64,000 bases of DNA from Thiohalomonas denitrificans. GTDB lineage: Bacteria > Pseudomonadota > Gammaproteobacteria > Thiohalomonadales > Thiohalomonadaceae. The notes beneath the pieces are model-generated. The model had not been told where the DNA came from. It saw only the letters and a list, made by a program, of their open reading frames with translations, and searched no databases. Below, piece by piece: positions 19,025 through 27,637 of this stretch (position 1 is the first letter of the stretch; each line of letters starts with the position of its first letter). The DNA lies in contig NZ_FMWD01000003.1 in NCBI RefSeq assembly GCF_900102855.1, positions 1-64,000 of the forward strand, given 5' to 3'. The translations under genes were made by a program, and so were the position numbers.

Positions 19025-19241
19025 CCGTCGAGTCCCAGGGAGCGTACGCTCGCCCGCGCTCTTTTGGGCGGATCACCGGTGACCGAAATCGGGGCTGATA
19101 AAAGGGAGTGATACGGCACAACCAGCGCTCGCGGCGCAGTATCGGATTCGATTCAACCCTACAGGTATCCACGCTTGATACGCCTTTCTCCGACCTTCGG
19201 TGGCTGCCCTCATCCTTCTGCGCATACCACACGATCCACTC

Positions 19242-20564
19242 TTAACCTTTTTCGATACCAAACTTCTTCATTTTTTCCCAGAGGTTCTTGCGGCTGATTC
19301 CCAGTTCGCTGGCGGTTTCGCTCATCTGGAAGCCGTGACGGCGCAGTGATTCGAGGATGATTTGGCGTTCATAGAGGGAGATGCGTTCGCGTAAATCGGG
19401 GTCATCGAGAGTAGGAGGGTTATGATCCGTCTCAGCGTCGAACGTCGCGGCGCTGATGGCTGGCTCGGCAGAGAGGACGCAGGCCCGCTCGATGCTGTGC
19501 CGAAGCTCACGCAAATTGCCGGGCCAGGGCTGCTGCAGCAGCCTCTGCTCGGCAGAGGGGAGTAGATGGCGCTCGTTTTCGGGATCAATCTCATTCAAAA
19601 AGAGGCGTGTAAACCAGAGGATATCCTCGCGTCGTTCGCGTAAGGGCGGGATCTTTATATGGACCACATTGATGCGGTAGTAGAGATCTTCGCGGAAGGT
19701 TCCTTCGCCAACCATCTGCTTGAGGTCACGATGGGTGGCGCAGACGAGCTGCAGATCGAGCGGTAGGGGCGTCTCGCCCCCGACCCGGACCACCTGGCGC
19801 TCCTGGATAACGCGCAGTAGCCGCACCTGCATATTGGGTGGCATATCGCCGATCTCATCCAGAAACAGCGTCCCGCCGTCAGCCTGTTCGAATACGCCCC
19901 GGCGGGTACGAATCGCGCCGGAAAAGGCGCCCTTTTCGTAGCCGAACAGTTCGGCCTCCATGAGTCCTTCCGGGATGGCGCCGCAATTGACGGCGATGAA
20001 CGGGCTTTTCCCCGTCCTCGCGGCACAGTGGTGAAGAAAACGCGCCGCGTGCTCCTTCCCGACCCCGGACTCGCCGGTAATCAGGACCGTGGAACCATGT
20101 TCCGAGACGCGGCACAGTGTCTGTTCGAGTGAACGCATGGCGGCGGAGATCCCGAGAGTCGGCTCGTCGGTACGCTCCTCCCGTAGCGGGCGCCGACACA
20201 CAGAGCGGACCTTTTCCACCAGCGTGTCGAGGTCGAAAGGTTTGGTAATATAGTCGGCTGCTCCCCGTTTGAGCAGTTCGACGGCATCGCTGATGCTGCC
20301 GAAGCCGGTAATGAATAGAGTCGGCGGGATGGTTCGTCCCTCCTGTTGAAGCTGCGTGTACAATTCGGCACCACTCATGTCCGGTAGTTGAATATCGCTG
20401 ATTAGCGCGGCGTAGTCGGTATTACCGATATACGGCTGCGCCGCGTGCGCCGTTTTGTACCAGTCGCAACGGAAGCCTTCCAGTTCGAACCGATCGCAGA
20501 GCGACTCCCCCATAATGGGATCATCTTCCAGCAGGCAGAGTTTCAGTGGCGCTTCGGTATTCAT
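19242..20564 (-). CDS. sigma54-dependent response regulator (NtrC family)
   Basis: 440 residues: receiver domain (1-125, phosphoacceptor Asp57 in ALISDIQLPD, Lys in YITKPFD), AAA+ domain (about 145-370, Walker A GESGVGKE, sigma54-contact loop GAFSGA instead of the usual GAFTGA, Walker B GTLFLDEIGD) and a C-terminal Fis-type helix-turn-helix (MSETASELGISRKNLWEKMKKFG). When phosphorylated such proteins bind upstream sites and drive sigma54 RNA polymerase. Its start overlaps the kinase stop by 4 bases. The three GTTAC-N6-GTAAC palindromes and two -24/-12 elements in the 22860-23342 gap are the obvious targets. Confidence 0.95.
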   Translation of the reverse strand: MNTEAPLKLCLLEDDPIMGESLCDRFELEGFRCDWYKTAHAAQPYIGNTDYAALISDIQLPDMSGAELYTQLQQEGRTIPPTLFITGFGSISDAVELLKRGAADYITKPFDLDTLVEKVRSVCRRPLREERTDEPTLGISAAMRSLEQTLCRVSEHGSTVLITGESGVGKEHAARFLHHCAARTGKSPFIAVNCGAIPEGLMEAELFGYEKGAFSGAIRTRRGVFEQADGGTLFLDEIGDMPPNMQVRLLRVIQERQVVRVGGETPLPLDLQLVCATHRDLKQMVGEGTFREDLYYRINVVHIKIPPLRERREDILWFTRLFLNEIDPENERHLLPSAEQRLLQQPWPGNLRELRHSIERACVLSAEPAISAATFDAETDHNPPTLDDPDLRERISLYERQIILESLRRHGFQMSETASELGISRKNLWEKMKKFGIEKG

Positions 20565-22012
20565 GGCGGTAACGGAATGTTTGCGGTGAAACGGGTTTGT
20601 TGGTGGTCACTGGCGGCATCGATAGTGCCGCCGAGCTGATCGACAATTTGGTAACAAACCCAAAGCCCAAGGCCGTTGCCGTCGGGCCGATAGTGGACGA
20701 ACGGTTCAAACAGGTGGCGCATCCGGTCACCGGAAATGGGCTGGCCTTCATTGTAAACACTCAACCGCAGCGCTCCTGCCTCAATACGGATATCGCAGCC
20801 CACATGCCCGTGTGGGGGAACCGCCTTGATAGCATTAAGCAGCAGGTTTATGAGTATTTGACGGATCAGGGTGGCCGGCAGCGGGATGGTCCCGATATCC
20901 GCGTGCCATTCGAGAGAGGCGTGCTGTCGCTGGATATCCGGTGTGATCAGGGTACGGACATCCTCGACGTCTTCAGGGCCAAAATGACGGTTGGTCGGTT
21001 TTGCCTCGACCAGTAGCGCGGAGACAGTGTCGCGGATCTGCAATAGACCCCGTTCAAGAAGTGATACCGTCTTTTCCGTCATGGGATCGAGCTGCCCGTA
21101 ACGACGATAGGTATTGATGGCGTTGAGCATGCCCCCCAGCGGATTGTTGATCTCGTGACCGATGGAGGCTGTTAGTCGCCCAACGGCGGCCAGCCTTTCG
21201 GCGGCGATGACCTGTTTCTCCAGCGCCTGTTTGACCTGGAGTTCGCTCACCATCTCGCGAAAGCGGACACCCACCTGACCGATTTCGTCCTTAGACTTGT
21301 ACAGGTCGCAATGCAATTGCGAGGGATTCTCCTGTCCGACCCGGCCCATACAGCCGGCCAGCTTGACGAGGGGGGCGGCCATGCGGGCTCCCCAATACCA
21401 GTTGAGTGGTACCAGGGCGCCGAGTACCAGGATGGTAACGATCCCGGCGCGACTGGCAAAACGTACGAAACGCGGCGTGAACCCCGCCCGTTCATAGCTC
21501 ATGACCAAAGTGCCGAGCCGGACGTTGTCCGAGATGATTGGGGAGGCAACGTAGAGGCTATCTGTCTCTGCGATATCGATCACCTCCGTCCCCGTGGAGG
21601 GCTGGTTTTCGAGATGGCGCTGCAACTGCCCATAGGCCGTTCCTGCCGAGGAAATGGGCGTCAGCATCGGGAAAGCCTCCGGATTGGAAGCGACATAAAC
21701 CTCGAAGTCGTTGCTCAGCACGACAATCGTCTCCGCGCCCAGCGACTGACGATCGGCGAGATCGGCATTGAACGGCGTACGGATGATCTCATAGCTGTTC
21801 CACACGTCGTCCTTGAGCATCGCGGGCACCAGCGTATGGGCCATCACCCGGGCCAATCCCTCGGCATTGGCCATCAGGTCCTGTTTAAGGTCGTCATAGG
21901 CGCGGAAAATCAGTGCACCGGTCACCGCGAATGAGGTGATCAGGATGAGTATCGTGCCACGTAGCGGGATCTTGTAGCGGAAGCTCAGATCATGGAACAC
22001 GCGGTACCTCAC
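20561..22012 (-). CDS. membrane sensor histidine kinase
   Basis: 483 residues. A membrane segment at about 18-37, a periplasmic sensor region (about 38-185), a second membrane segment at about 190-210, HAMP-like linker, dimerisation domain with the His of TASIGHEINNPLGG, and an HATPase domain (NLLLNAIKAVPPHG, GNGLGLWVCYQIVDQLGG). It phosphorylates the sigma54 activator encoded immediately downstream. Its start lies 23 bases inside the end of the binding-protein gene, so sensor, kinase and regulator are translated as a unit. The arrangement is that of the AioXSR and ArxXSR systems; TtrS has the binding domain fused instead. Confidence 0.93.
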   Translation of the reverse strand: MRYRVFHDLSFRYKIPLRGTILILITSFAVTGALIFRAYDDLKQDLMANAEGLARVMAHTLVPAMLKDDVWNSYEIIRTPFNADLADRQSLGAETIVVLSNDFEVYVASNPEAFPMLTPISSAGTAYGQLQRHLENQPSTGTEVIDIAETDSLYVASPIISDNVRLGTLVMSYERAGFTPRFVRFASRAGIVTILVLGALVPLNWYWGARMAAPLVKLAGCMGRVGQENPSQLHCDLYKSKDEIGQVGVRFREMVSELQVKQALEKQVIAAERLAAVGRLTASIGHEINNPLGGMLNAINTYRRYGQLDPMTEKTVSLLERGLLQIRDTVSALLVEAKPTNRHFGPEDVEDVRTLITPDIQRQHASLEWHADIGTIPLPATLIRQILINLLLNAIKAVPPHGHVGCDIRIEAGALRLSVYNEGQPISGDRMRHLFEPFVHYRPDGNGLGLWVCYQIVDQLGGTIDAASDHQQTRFTANIPLPP

Positions 22013-22859
22013 CCACCTTTCGGGCCATCACGGCAATGGCGTCATACGCACCGGCTTCAGGTACCGCGAAGCCGTCAAGATTGAGCCGCTGGAGAAGCGG
22101 ACTGGCATTTTGGTCCTGACTCATTCCGACCAGAACCCGCTGCATCCGTTCATTTAATGCTTTGGAAATCGCCGGGCCGCCAACGATAGGTGGAAAAGCG
22201 AAAGCACGCGAACGGGCCACTATGCGGGTACGTCCGGTAATGTCGGAATTAATCTTTGCCAGGGTGTTCCACACATAACCATCGACATAGGCCCCGTCCG
22301 CCAGTCCGGTGCTGACCGCCTCGATGGCATTGCGATGACCGGCGGTAAAAAAAGTTTTGCGAAAAAAGTGGTTCGGGTCGGCCCCGTGCTCTTTCACGGT
22401 GAAGCGCGGTACCAGAAAGCCGGAATTGGAATCGGGATCGGCATAGGCGAAAACCCCGCCTTTCAGATCGACGATGCTGCGGGTATGGAGGTCCCGGGCC
22501 GGCACGATAAAGAAGGCGCGGTAGAGAGGTTCATCCTCATAGAGGGGGGTCGCAGTAAGTGCCAGTTCATTACGGTGCTGGACGTACGGGTATCCGCAGA
22601 TCCAGGCGAAATCCAATTGTCTGGACAGCAGGTTGCCGACAATTTCGCGATAGGTATCCCGCTGCACGAACAGTACCGGGCGACCGAGGCGTTCGTGAAG
22701 GTAGTCGCGCCACTCCCGGAGCAGGGATGTCTGCTCGGTCAAGAAGACCGGAGTAATGCCGATCCGAATCGGATCCTCGGTCGCTCCGACCAGCCGGGTA
22801 GCCAACAGGCCGCCTGCACTGCATAAGCCGAGAAACTGGCGTCGATTTAATCGATACAT
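21990..22859 (-). CDS. PhnD-like periplasmic binding protein, probable signal receptor
   Basis: 289 residues from ATG 22859 (MYRLNRRQFLGLCSAGGLLA), which gives an N-terminal signal with a twin-Arg-like start; the longer open frame has no such signal. It then follows the PhnD/transferrin fold: IRIGITPVFLTEQ, DFAWICGYPYVQ, LKGGVFAYADPDSNSGF. Cys88 in WICGYPY lies where the ligand pocket is expected. In AioX, a related receptor, a cysteine binds arsenite; whether Cys88 is equivalent is not known. With no ABC transporter genes nearby and a kinase gene overlapping its end, it most likely presents the signal molecule to that kinase. Confidence 0.88.
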   Translation of the reverse strand: MYRLNRRQFLGLCSAGGLLATRLVGATEDPIRIGITPVFLTEQTSLLREWRDYLHERLGRPVLFVQRDTYREIVGNLLSRQLDFAWICGYPYVQHRNELALTATPLYEDEPLYRAFFIVPARDLHTRSIVDLKGGVFAYADPDSNSGFLVPRFTVKEHGADPNHFFRKTFFTAGHRNAIEAVSTGLADGAYVDGYVWNTLAKINSDITGRTRIVARSRAFAFPPIVGGPAISKALNERMQRVLVGMSQDQNASPLLQRLNLDGFAVPEAGAYDAIAVMARKVGEVPRVP

Positions 22860-22981
22860 CTTTTGTTGACTCCGATCACTCAATGGATGGAGCAGAGGCC
22901 CAGTCAATCTATCGGGCTCGCTGAAGCGGCCCAACAACGTCCTTTGTGTGTAAATGCATTCGGAAGTTCATAGCTTGATCT

Positions 22982-22997
22982 TGCAGGAAGCGCGCCA
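22982..22997 (-). promoter_or_regulatory. sigma54-like -24/-12 element, regulator operon
   Basis: On the minus strand the sequence is TGGCGCG-CTTC-CTGCA, close to the TGGCACG-N4-TTGCA consensus, with GG and GC separated by 10 bases. Predicted transcription start is near 22971, about 110 bases before the binding-protein gene. It suggests the regulators control their own synthesis. Confidence 0.65.
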
Positions 22998-23016
22998 GCG
23001 CCCATTGGGGAGTCGG

Positions 23017-23038
23017 GCTGTTACGGGATGGTAACAGC
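23017..23038. promoter_or_regulatory. operator 1, GTTAC-N6-GTAAC
   Basis: Perfect inverted repeat GCTGTTAC-GGGATG-GTAACAGC (8-bp arms). Core is identical in form to the sites at 23097 and 23142. Likely binding site of the NtrC-family regulator encoded at 19242-20564. Confidence 0.8.
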
Positions 23039-23096
23039 GATTGTTCCATCTCTTGCCCGAACTCTCGCTTCACCGCGCCAGACCAAGGTTTTTAGC

Positions 23097-23112
23097 GTTA
23101 CCGTTCGGTAAC
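23097..23112. promoter_or_regulatory. operator 2, GTTAC-N6-GTAAC
   Basis: GTTAC-CGTTCG-GTAAC, in which the six middle bases are also self-complementary apart from the centre. Its centre is 77 bases from operator 1 and 45 from operator 3. Confidence 0.8.
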
Positions 23113-23141
23113 CGAATCAGCCCCTCGTTGGAGTGTGAGTA

Positions 23142-23157
23142 GTTACCACTTGGTAAC
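23142..23157. promoter_or_regulatory. operator 3, GTTAC-N6-GTAAC
   Basis: GTTAC-CACTTG-GTAAC. Its centre lies about 130 bases before the predicted start of the molybdoenzyme transcript, a normal distance for a sigma54 enhancer. Confidence 0.8.
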
Positions 23158-23254
23158 AGTATGCGGGTCCCGCCCTGCCGTCGTCTATCCGTTTCGCCGG
23201 AGATAGGGGTAGCCACCGAGCCTCAGAAGGTGTCGCACGGCATTTCCGGATTAT

Positions 23255-23270
23255 CGGTCCGGTTATTGCA
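23255..23270 (+). promoter_or_regulatory. sigma54-like -24/-12 element, molybdoenzyme operon
   Basis: CGGTCCG-GTTA-TTGCA: the -12 part TTGCA is perfect, the -24 part keeps GG, and GG and GC are separated by 10 bases. Predicted start near 23281, leaving about 62 bases of leader to the Fe-S subunit gene. Confidence 0.65.
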
Positions 23271-23342
23271 TCTCCGTAAATGTGATCGCCCGTTCCACTC
23301 ATGATTTCGGGCGATCCGACCAACAAATCTGGAGGAGAGGGG

Positions 23343-24053
23343 ATGAGTGAAGAGCTACGCCTTTCGGCGCGGGAGACCCGAGGGAAGCCTGGTGTACGGC
23401 GCTATGCCATGGTCATCGACCTGCGCCGCTGCATCGGTTGCGATGCCTGTATGGTCGCCTGCAAGGCTGAATACGATGTTCCATTAGGTGTGTTTCGAAC
23501 CTGGGTGCCCTACCGCGTCGTTGGAAAGTACCCGACGGTGAAGAAGCAGTTTCTGCCGCGCCTGTGCAATCACTGCGACGATCCCCCCTGCGTGCGCGCC
23601 TGTCCGGTCGGGGCCACCTACAAGGTCGAGGATGGCGGTTTCGTGCTGCAGAACTATGACCGCTGCATCGGCTGCAAGGCCTGTATGGCCTCCTGTCCCT
23701 ACAACGCTCGTTTCATGCTTCCCGAACACCGCACGCGCACCAATATTACCAGCGTGGTCGATAAGTGCACCTTCTGTCATCACCGTGTCGTTCAAGGCCT
23801 GGTACCCGCCTGCGTACAGACCTGCGTCGGCAGGGCGCGAATATTCGGTGATATGAACGACTCAACCAGCGAAGTTTCACGTCTGGTAGCCCGTCACGCG
23901 ACCCAGGTGTTGCGGCCGGAGGAGGGGACCAAACCGCACGTTTTCTATATCGGCGCCGATCGTAATCAGACCGAATATGGCCGGGCCGTCTACGATGCCC
24001 GCGAGGAGCTCGACGACGAGCGTGTCGTGTTCAATCGCAACCACACCGTTTAG
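23343..24053 (+). CDS. molybdoenzyme Fe-S subunit (B), four [4Fe-4S]
   Basis: 236 residues from ATG 23343, preceded by a strong GGAGGAG ribosome site. Sixteen cysteines fall in four ferredoxin-type groups: CIGCDACMVACK (from Cys30), CNHCDDPPCVRACP, CIGCKACMASCP and CTFCHHRVVQGLVPACVQTC, the DmsB/PsrB/TtrB pattern. It wires the catalytic subunit to the membrane anchor. It has no signal peptide, so it is expected to be carried across by the Tat signal of the A subunit. The end VFYIGADRNQTEYG is typical of the Ttr/Arr/Psr branch. First gene of the rightward operon; gene order B-C-A equals that of ttrBCA. Confidence 0.93.
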   Translation: MSEELRLSARETRGKPGVRRYAMVIDLRRCIGCDACMVACKAEYDVPLGVFRTWVPYRVVGKYPTVKKQFLPRLCNHCDDPPCVRACPVGATYKVEDGGFVLQNYDRCIGCKACMASCPYNARFMLPEHRTRTNITSVVDKCTFCHHRVVQGLVPACVQTCVGRARIFGDMNDSTSEVSRLVARHATQVLRPEEGTKPHVFYIGADRNQTEYGRAVYDAREELDDERVVFNRNHTV

Positions 24054-24065
24054 GGAGGGACAACC

Positions 24066-24923
24066 ATGCTCGACTATACCGTTTTTCACACCATCGCCTG
24101 GCCCGGTCCCTACGCCTGGTATTTCTTCGTGATTGGTATCTCGGTGGCGCTGTTTTTCTTCTCGGCGCTCTCCTGGTATCGCGAGGAATTCCGGCCCCTG
24201 AGGCACTCGGCCTTCTATCTCTCCTTCGGGCTGCTGGTGCTCGGTGGGCTGCTGCTCATCGGCGACCTCTCGCAGCCGATGCGCTTTCTCAATATGGTGA
24301 ATCCGGCCTATCTGAATTTCGATTCGCCACTCGCATGGGGAAGCCTCAATCTGGTCGCCTTCGGCCTGGTCTCTGTCGTCTATTTCGTATTTCTTCGAAA
24401 GGGCGAACAGGTGAACGCAAAACGCCTGGCGGTGGCGGGTGCCCTGCTGGGTCTCGGTCTTCCCATCTACACCGGTTTCGACCTGACGGTCCATCAGCAC
24501 CGGGCAGTCTGGAATACTCCCCTGATGCCGGTGTTGTTCGTCTCTCTGTCGCTGGTCTCCGGTGCGGCCGTCGCATCCTTTCTGGCCAAGGGACCGGAAA
24601 AATTGGTGTCGATGTTGCGCAGCTTCATGTTGTGGGGCGGCGGGGCTACGGCGGCCATGTTGGTTTCGTTGCTCGGCACCACCGCCTATGGTGGATCCGG
24701 CTCCGAGGTCACCTTCATGTTCATGACCTCAGGGACTATGGGGCTCATTTTCATCGGTCTTGGGATGGTGGTGGGACTCGCCGCTCCCATCGCCCTGCTG
24801 CTCGCTCCGGTGGGGCGCCAACCGATCGGCATCATGGCCGCCGGTGGTCTGCTGCTGGTCGGGGGGATGGCTCTGCGTTACGCCATCCTCATCGGCCCGC
24901 AAATCGTACACACCTATTACTGA
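24066..24923 (+). CDS. NrfD/PsrC-like membrane anchor subunit (C)
   Basis: 285 residues, about eight membrane segments (roughly 14-36, 49-66, 84-104, 116-136, 150-170, 183-203, 216-240 and 248-272). It resembles NrfD/PsrC proteins, which exchange electrons between the Fe-S subunit and the quinone pool without haem. The loop with LTVHQHRAVWNTPLMPVLFV recalls the quinone-site region of this family. It follows the B gene by 12 bases and has a good AGGGAGG ribosome site. Confidence 0.9.
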   Translation: MLDYTVFHTIAWPGPYAWYFFVIGISVALFFFSALSWYREEFRPLRHSAFYLSFGLLVLGGLLLIGDLSQPMRFLNMVNPAYLNFDSPLAWGSLNLVAFGLVSVVYFVFLRKGEQVNAKRLAVAGALLGLGLPIYTGFDLTVHQHRAVWNTPLMPVLFVSLSLVSGAAVASFLAKGPEKLVSMLRSFMLWGGGATAAMLVSLLGTTAYGGSGSEVTFMFMTSGTMGLIFIGLGMVVGLAAPIALLLAPVGRQPIGIMAAGGLLLVGGMALRYAILIGPQIVHTYY

Positions 24924-24951
24924 GCCGTGGTGCAACGGAGGAGTGAGAAAC

Positions 24952-27585
24952 ATGCTGGAAATTACACGTAGAAAGTTCATCAAGGTCACCGGCGGCACCA
25001 CGGCTGCGGCTCTCGCGGCACCGTCGATGCTCAGGGCGATGGAAACCGAACTCGGTGGGCGTGACTACAACCCCGAAAGCTACAAGGAGCGTAAGGCGAT
25101 CCCCACCAACTGCCACGTTTGCAACATCCAGGACGGGGCCGTCGCCTTCGTCGAGGATGGTCGGGTGGTGAAGCTGGAGGGGAATCCGAACCATGTATCC
25201 ACCCGCGGACGTCTCTGCGCCAAGGGCAATGCCGGGATGTGGTATAGCTATGACCCGGACCGGATTCTCTATCCGCTAAAACGGGTCGGAAAACGCGGTG
25301 AAGGCAAATGGAAGCGCATTAGTTGGGATGAGGCATTGAACGAGGTCGCCGGACGGATCGACGATGTACTGAAAAACGGCGACCCCAACGAGATCATGTT
25401 GAAGTTTGGTCGCAACCGGACCGGCGGCGTGCTGGACCGGTTTATGAAGACACTGGGTTCGGCCACGGTCCTCAACCATACCTCGGTCTGTGAGTCGTCG
25501 AAGAAGGTCGGCATGGAGCCGACCTGGGGTCCCGATATCGAGACCCCGGACTTCGCCAATACCAAGTATGTGCTGAACTTCGGCTCCAACATCCTGGAGG
25601 CGGCCTACTTCCATAACCCGTACTCGCAACGCATCACCGAGGGGCGGGTGGACAGCAACGCCAAGATCGTCACCTTTGATGTGCGTCTGTCCAACACCGC
25701 CGGTTTTTCCGACGAATGGATTCCGGTGTTTCCGGGCACCGACGGGGCGGTGGCGTTGGCTATCGGTCACGTCATCCTGCGCGAGGATCTGCAGGATTCC
25801 GACTTCATCACTGACTGGACCAACGTCAGCGTCCGTGAACTGAAGGCGCACTACGAACAGTTCACCCCGGAGTGGGCGGCCGAGCTTTCGGGTGTGCCGG
25901 CGGAGACTATCGAGCGCATCGCCCGCGAGTTCGCTCACGCCTCGCCCGCCACCACCTACACCTACCGCGGTCCGGCCAAGCATCTCTACGGCGCCTATAA
26001 CGAGAAGGCCTGCATGATGCTTTCCATCATGACCGGCAATGTCGAGAAGCGCGGGGGGTACTGCCTTCCCCGCGGTATGGGTTACGGCCAGCCGCAACCG
26101 GAGCCGCCGGCCCCGAAAAATGATTCGGTGCTGGCGCACCCGCCGGAGTTCCCGTTTGCCTCGCACAAGGTGAGCCACCTGGTGCCGTTCTGGATTGCCG
26201 AGGGTCGGCAGAAGGTCAGTGTCTACATCAACTACATGGACAACCCGGTTTACACCAATCCGGGCGCGGAGGCCGTGTGGGGCGAACTGTTCCGTAACGA
26301 GGAGCTGATTCCCTTTCGTGTTGTGCTTACCCCCTTCATGGGCGAGGAGGCGCAGACAGCGGACATCATACTGCCGGACGTACCTTACCTCGAGCGCTGG
26401 GAACCGGAGTCGATGCCCAATTCCCTGTGGCCCTGGGTCGGACTTCGTCAGCCGGTGATCGCGCCGATGGGCGAGGGTAAGGAGCACCGCGTCTACCTGC
26501 AGGAACTCATTCACCGTCTCGATCCGGACGGCTCCCGCGGCATGAAGAAATACTGGAACTTCAAGAGCTCGGAGGACTACGTCCGCCAGCAGTTCGAGAA
26601 TGTGCCGGGGCTGAAGGAGGCGGGCGGTCTCGATTGGTTGAAGAAAGAGGGCGTCTGGCCCATCTACGGCAAACTCAATCCCGCTACCGGCAAGGTCAGC
26701 GACAAGACCGGGCGCGAGATCAGGGCCGAGTATGGCCTGCACAAGAAGGAGCTCTCCCGCGCCGACATGATGGGCGCGACCGTGGACGAGGAGGGCATCA
26801 TCCACAAAAACGGCAAGGCTATCGGCGTGCAGCGGCACGGCAGGAACTATGTCGGTTTTCCGAGCGGCAGCCGCCTGATCAATGTGCGGGTCGCCGAGTG
26901 GGCCGAATACGGCTTCAACCCGATGCCCATCTTCAAGCGCATCCCGTGGCACGAGAATCTCAAGGAGGATGAGATGATCCTCACCACCTACAAGTACAAC
27001 GTCCACGTGCAGTCGCGCACGGCGTCCATCAAGTGGCTGGCGGAGATCGTGCATCGTAACTGGGCGCCCATCAACACCGAGACCGCCAAGCGCATCGGGG
27101 TGAAAACAGGGGACCTGATTCGGGTGGAGAGTCCGGTGGGGCACCTGGTCACCAAGGCCTATGTCACCGAGGGGCAGCATCCCAGGGTGATCGGCATCTC
27201 CACCGGCTGCGGCCACTGGGGCTACGGTCGTCTGGCACAGCTCAAGCTCAAGGAGAAGGGCGGAGAGTTCGGTGCTCAGGAGGATCCCGATTTGAAAAAC
27301 GTTTGGTGGGACGACAAGGGGGTACACCCCAACGCCATCATCCCCGCTGTGGCTGACCCCATCGGTGGTTCCGCCGGTTGGTACGATACGGTCGTGAAAG
27401 TAACCCCGGCACGCGAAGGCGACCGCTACGGCGATGTGGAATCTTCCTGGGACAAGCACATGGAGTGGTACAAGAAGACGATGGACTTCACCTATGTGGG
27501 TGACCAACACCGCAAGATGCACCCGGAGATGGCCGGCTGGGCCGGACCGGACAGTGTCGAGCCCAAAACACCCTCAGGTCATTAA
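24952..27585 (+). CDS. molybdopterin oxidoreductase catalytic subunit (A)
   Basis: 877 residues from ATG 24952, after an ACGGAGGAG ribosome site. A Tat signal (TRRKFIKVTGG) shows export. The N-terminal cluster motif is Cys54-x2-Cys57-x3-Asp61-x27-Cys89: the third ligand position, normally Cys in the PsrA/TtrA/ArrA branch, is Asp (codon GAC). Cys180 in HTSVCESS is the expected Mo ligand. Later parts show the molybdopterin-binding folds up to the C-terminal dinucleotide-binding domain (TGDLIRVESPVGHLVTKAYV, about residue 720). It belongs to the DMSO reductase superfamily near PsrA/TtrA/ArxA. The substrate is unknown: tetrathionate, polysulfide, sulfite, arsenite or selenium oxyanions are possible. 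Confidence 0.93.
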   Translation: MLEITRRKFIKVTGGTTAAALAAPSMLRAMETELGGRDYNPESYKERKAIPTNCHVCNIQDGAVAFVEDGRVVKLEGNPNHVSTRGRLCAKGNAGMWYSYDPDRILYPLKRVGKRGEGKWKRISWDEALNEVAGRIDDVLKNGDPNEIMLKFGRNRTGGVLDRFMKTLGSATVLNHTSVCESSKKVGMEPTWGPDIETPDFANTKYVLNFGSNILEAAYFHNPYSQRITEGRVDSNAKIVTFDVRLSNTAGFSDEWIPVFPGTDGAVALAIGHVILREDLQDSDFITDWTNVSVRELKAHYEQFTPEWAAELSGVPAETIERIAREFAHASPATTYTYRGPAKHLYGAYNEKACMMLSIMTGNVEKRGGYCLPRGMGYGQPQPEPPAPKNDSVLAHPPEFPFASHKVSHLVPFWIAEGRQKVSVYINYMDNPVYTNPGAEAVWGELFRNEELIPFRVVLTPFMGEEAQTADIILPDVPYLERWEPESMPNSLWPWVGLRQPVIAPMGEGKEHRVYLQELIHRLDPDGSRGMKKYWNFKSSEDYVRQQFENVPGLKEAGGLDWLKKEGVWPIYGKLNPATGKVSDKTGREIRAEYGLHKKELSRADMMGATVDEEGIIHKNGKAIGVQRHGRNYVGFPSGSRLINVRVAEWAEYGFNPMPIFKRIPWHENLKEDEMILTTYKYNVHVQSRTASIKWLAEIVHRNWAPINTETAKRIGVKTGDLIRVESPVGHLVTKAYVTEGQHPRVIGISTGCGHWGYGRLAQLKLKEKGGEFGAQEDPDLKNVWWDDKGVHPNAIIPAVADPIGGSAGWYDTVVKVTPAREGDRYGDVESSWDKHMEWYKKTMDFTYVGDQHRKMHPEMAGWAGPDSVEPKTPSGH

Positions 27586-27595
27586 GTAGGGCATG

Positions 27596-27623
27596 GCGGC
27601 CCCGCCTTCGGGGCCGCGCTTTT
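27596..27623 (+). terminator. hairpin between A subunit and chaperone genes
   Basis: GCGGCCCC and GGGGCCGC pair around GCCTTC and are followed by GCTTTT. It looks like a weak terminator that would lower expression of the accessory genes relative to the structural BCA genes, or protect the BCA messenger. Confidence 0.7.
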
Positions 27624-27637
27624 GAAAGGAGTAATCC

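Noticed and set aside
25276-27522. 748-codon minus-strand frame opposite the molybdoenzyme A subunit
   Set aside because: Antisense to a conserved gene with no recognisable domain; long antisense frames are expected in GC-rich DNA.
24952-27585. naming the A subunit arxA or ttrA
   Set aside because: The gene order fits ttr, the regulator set fits arx, and the cluster motif fits neither fully; without phylogeny a name would be unsupported.
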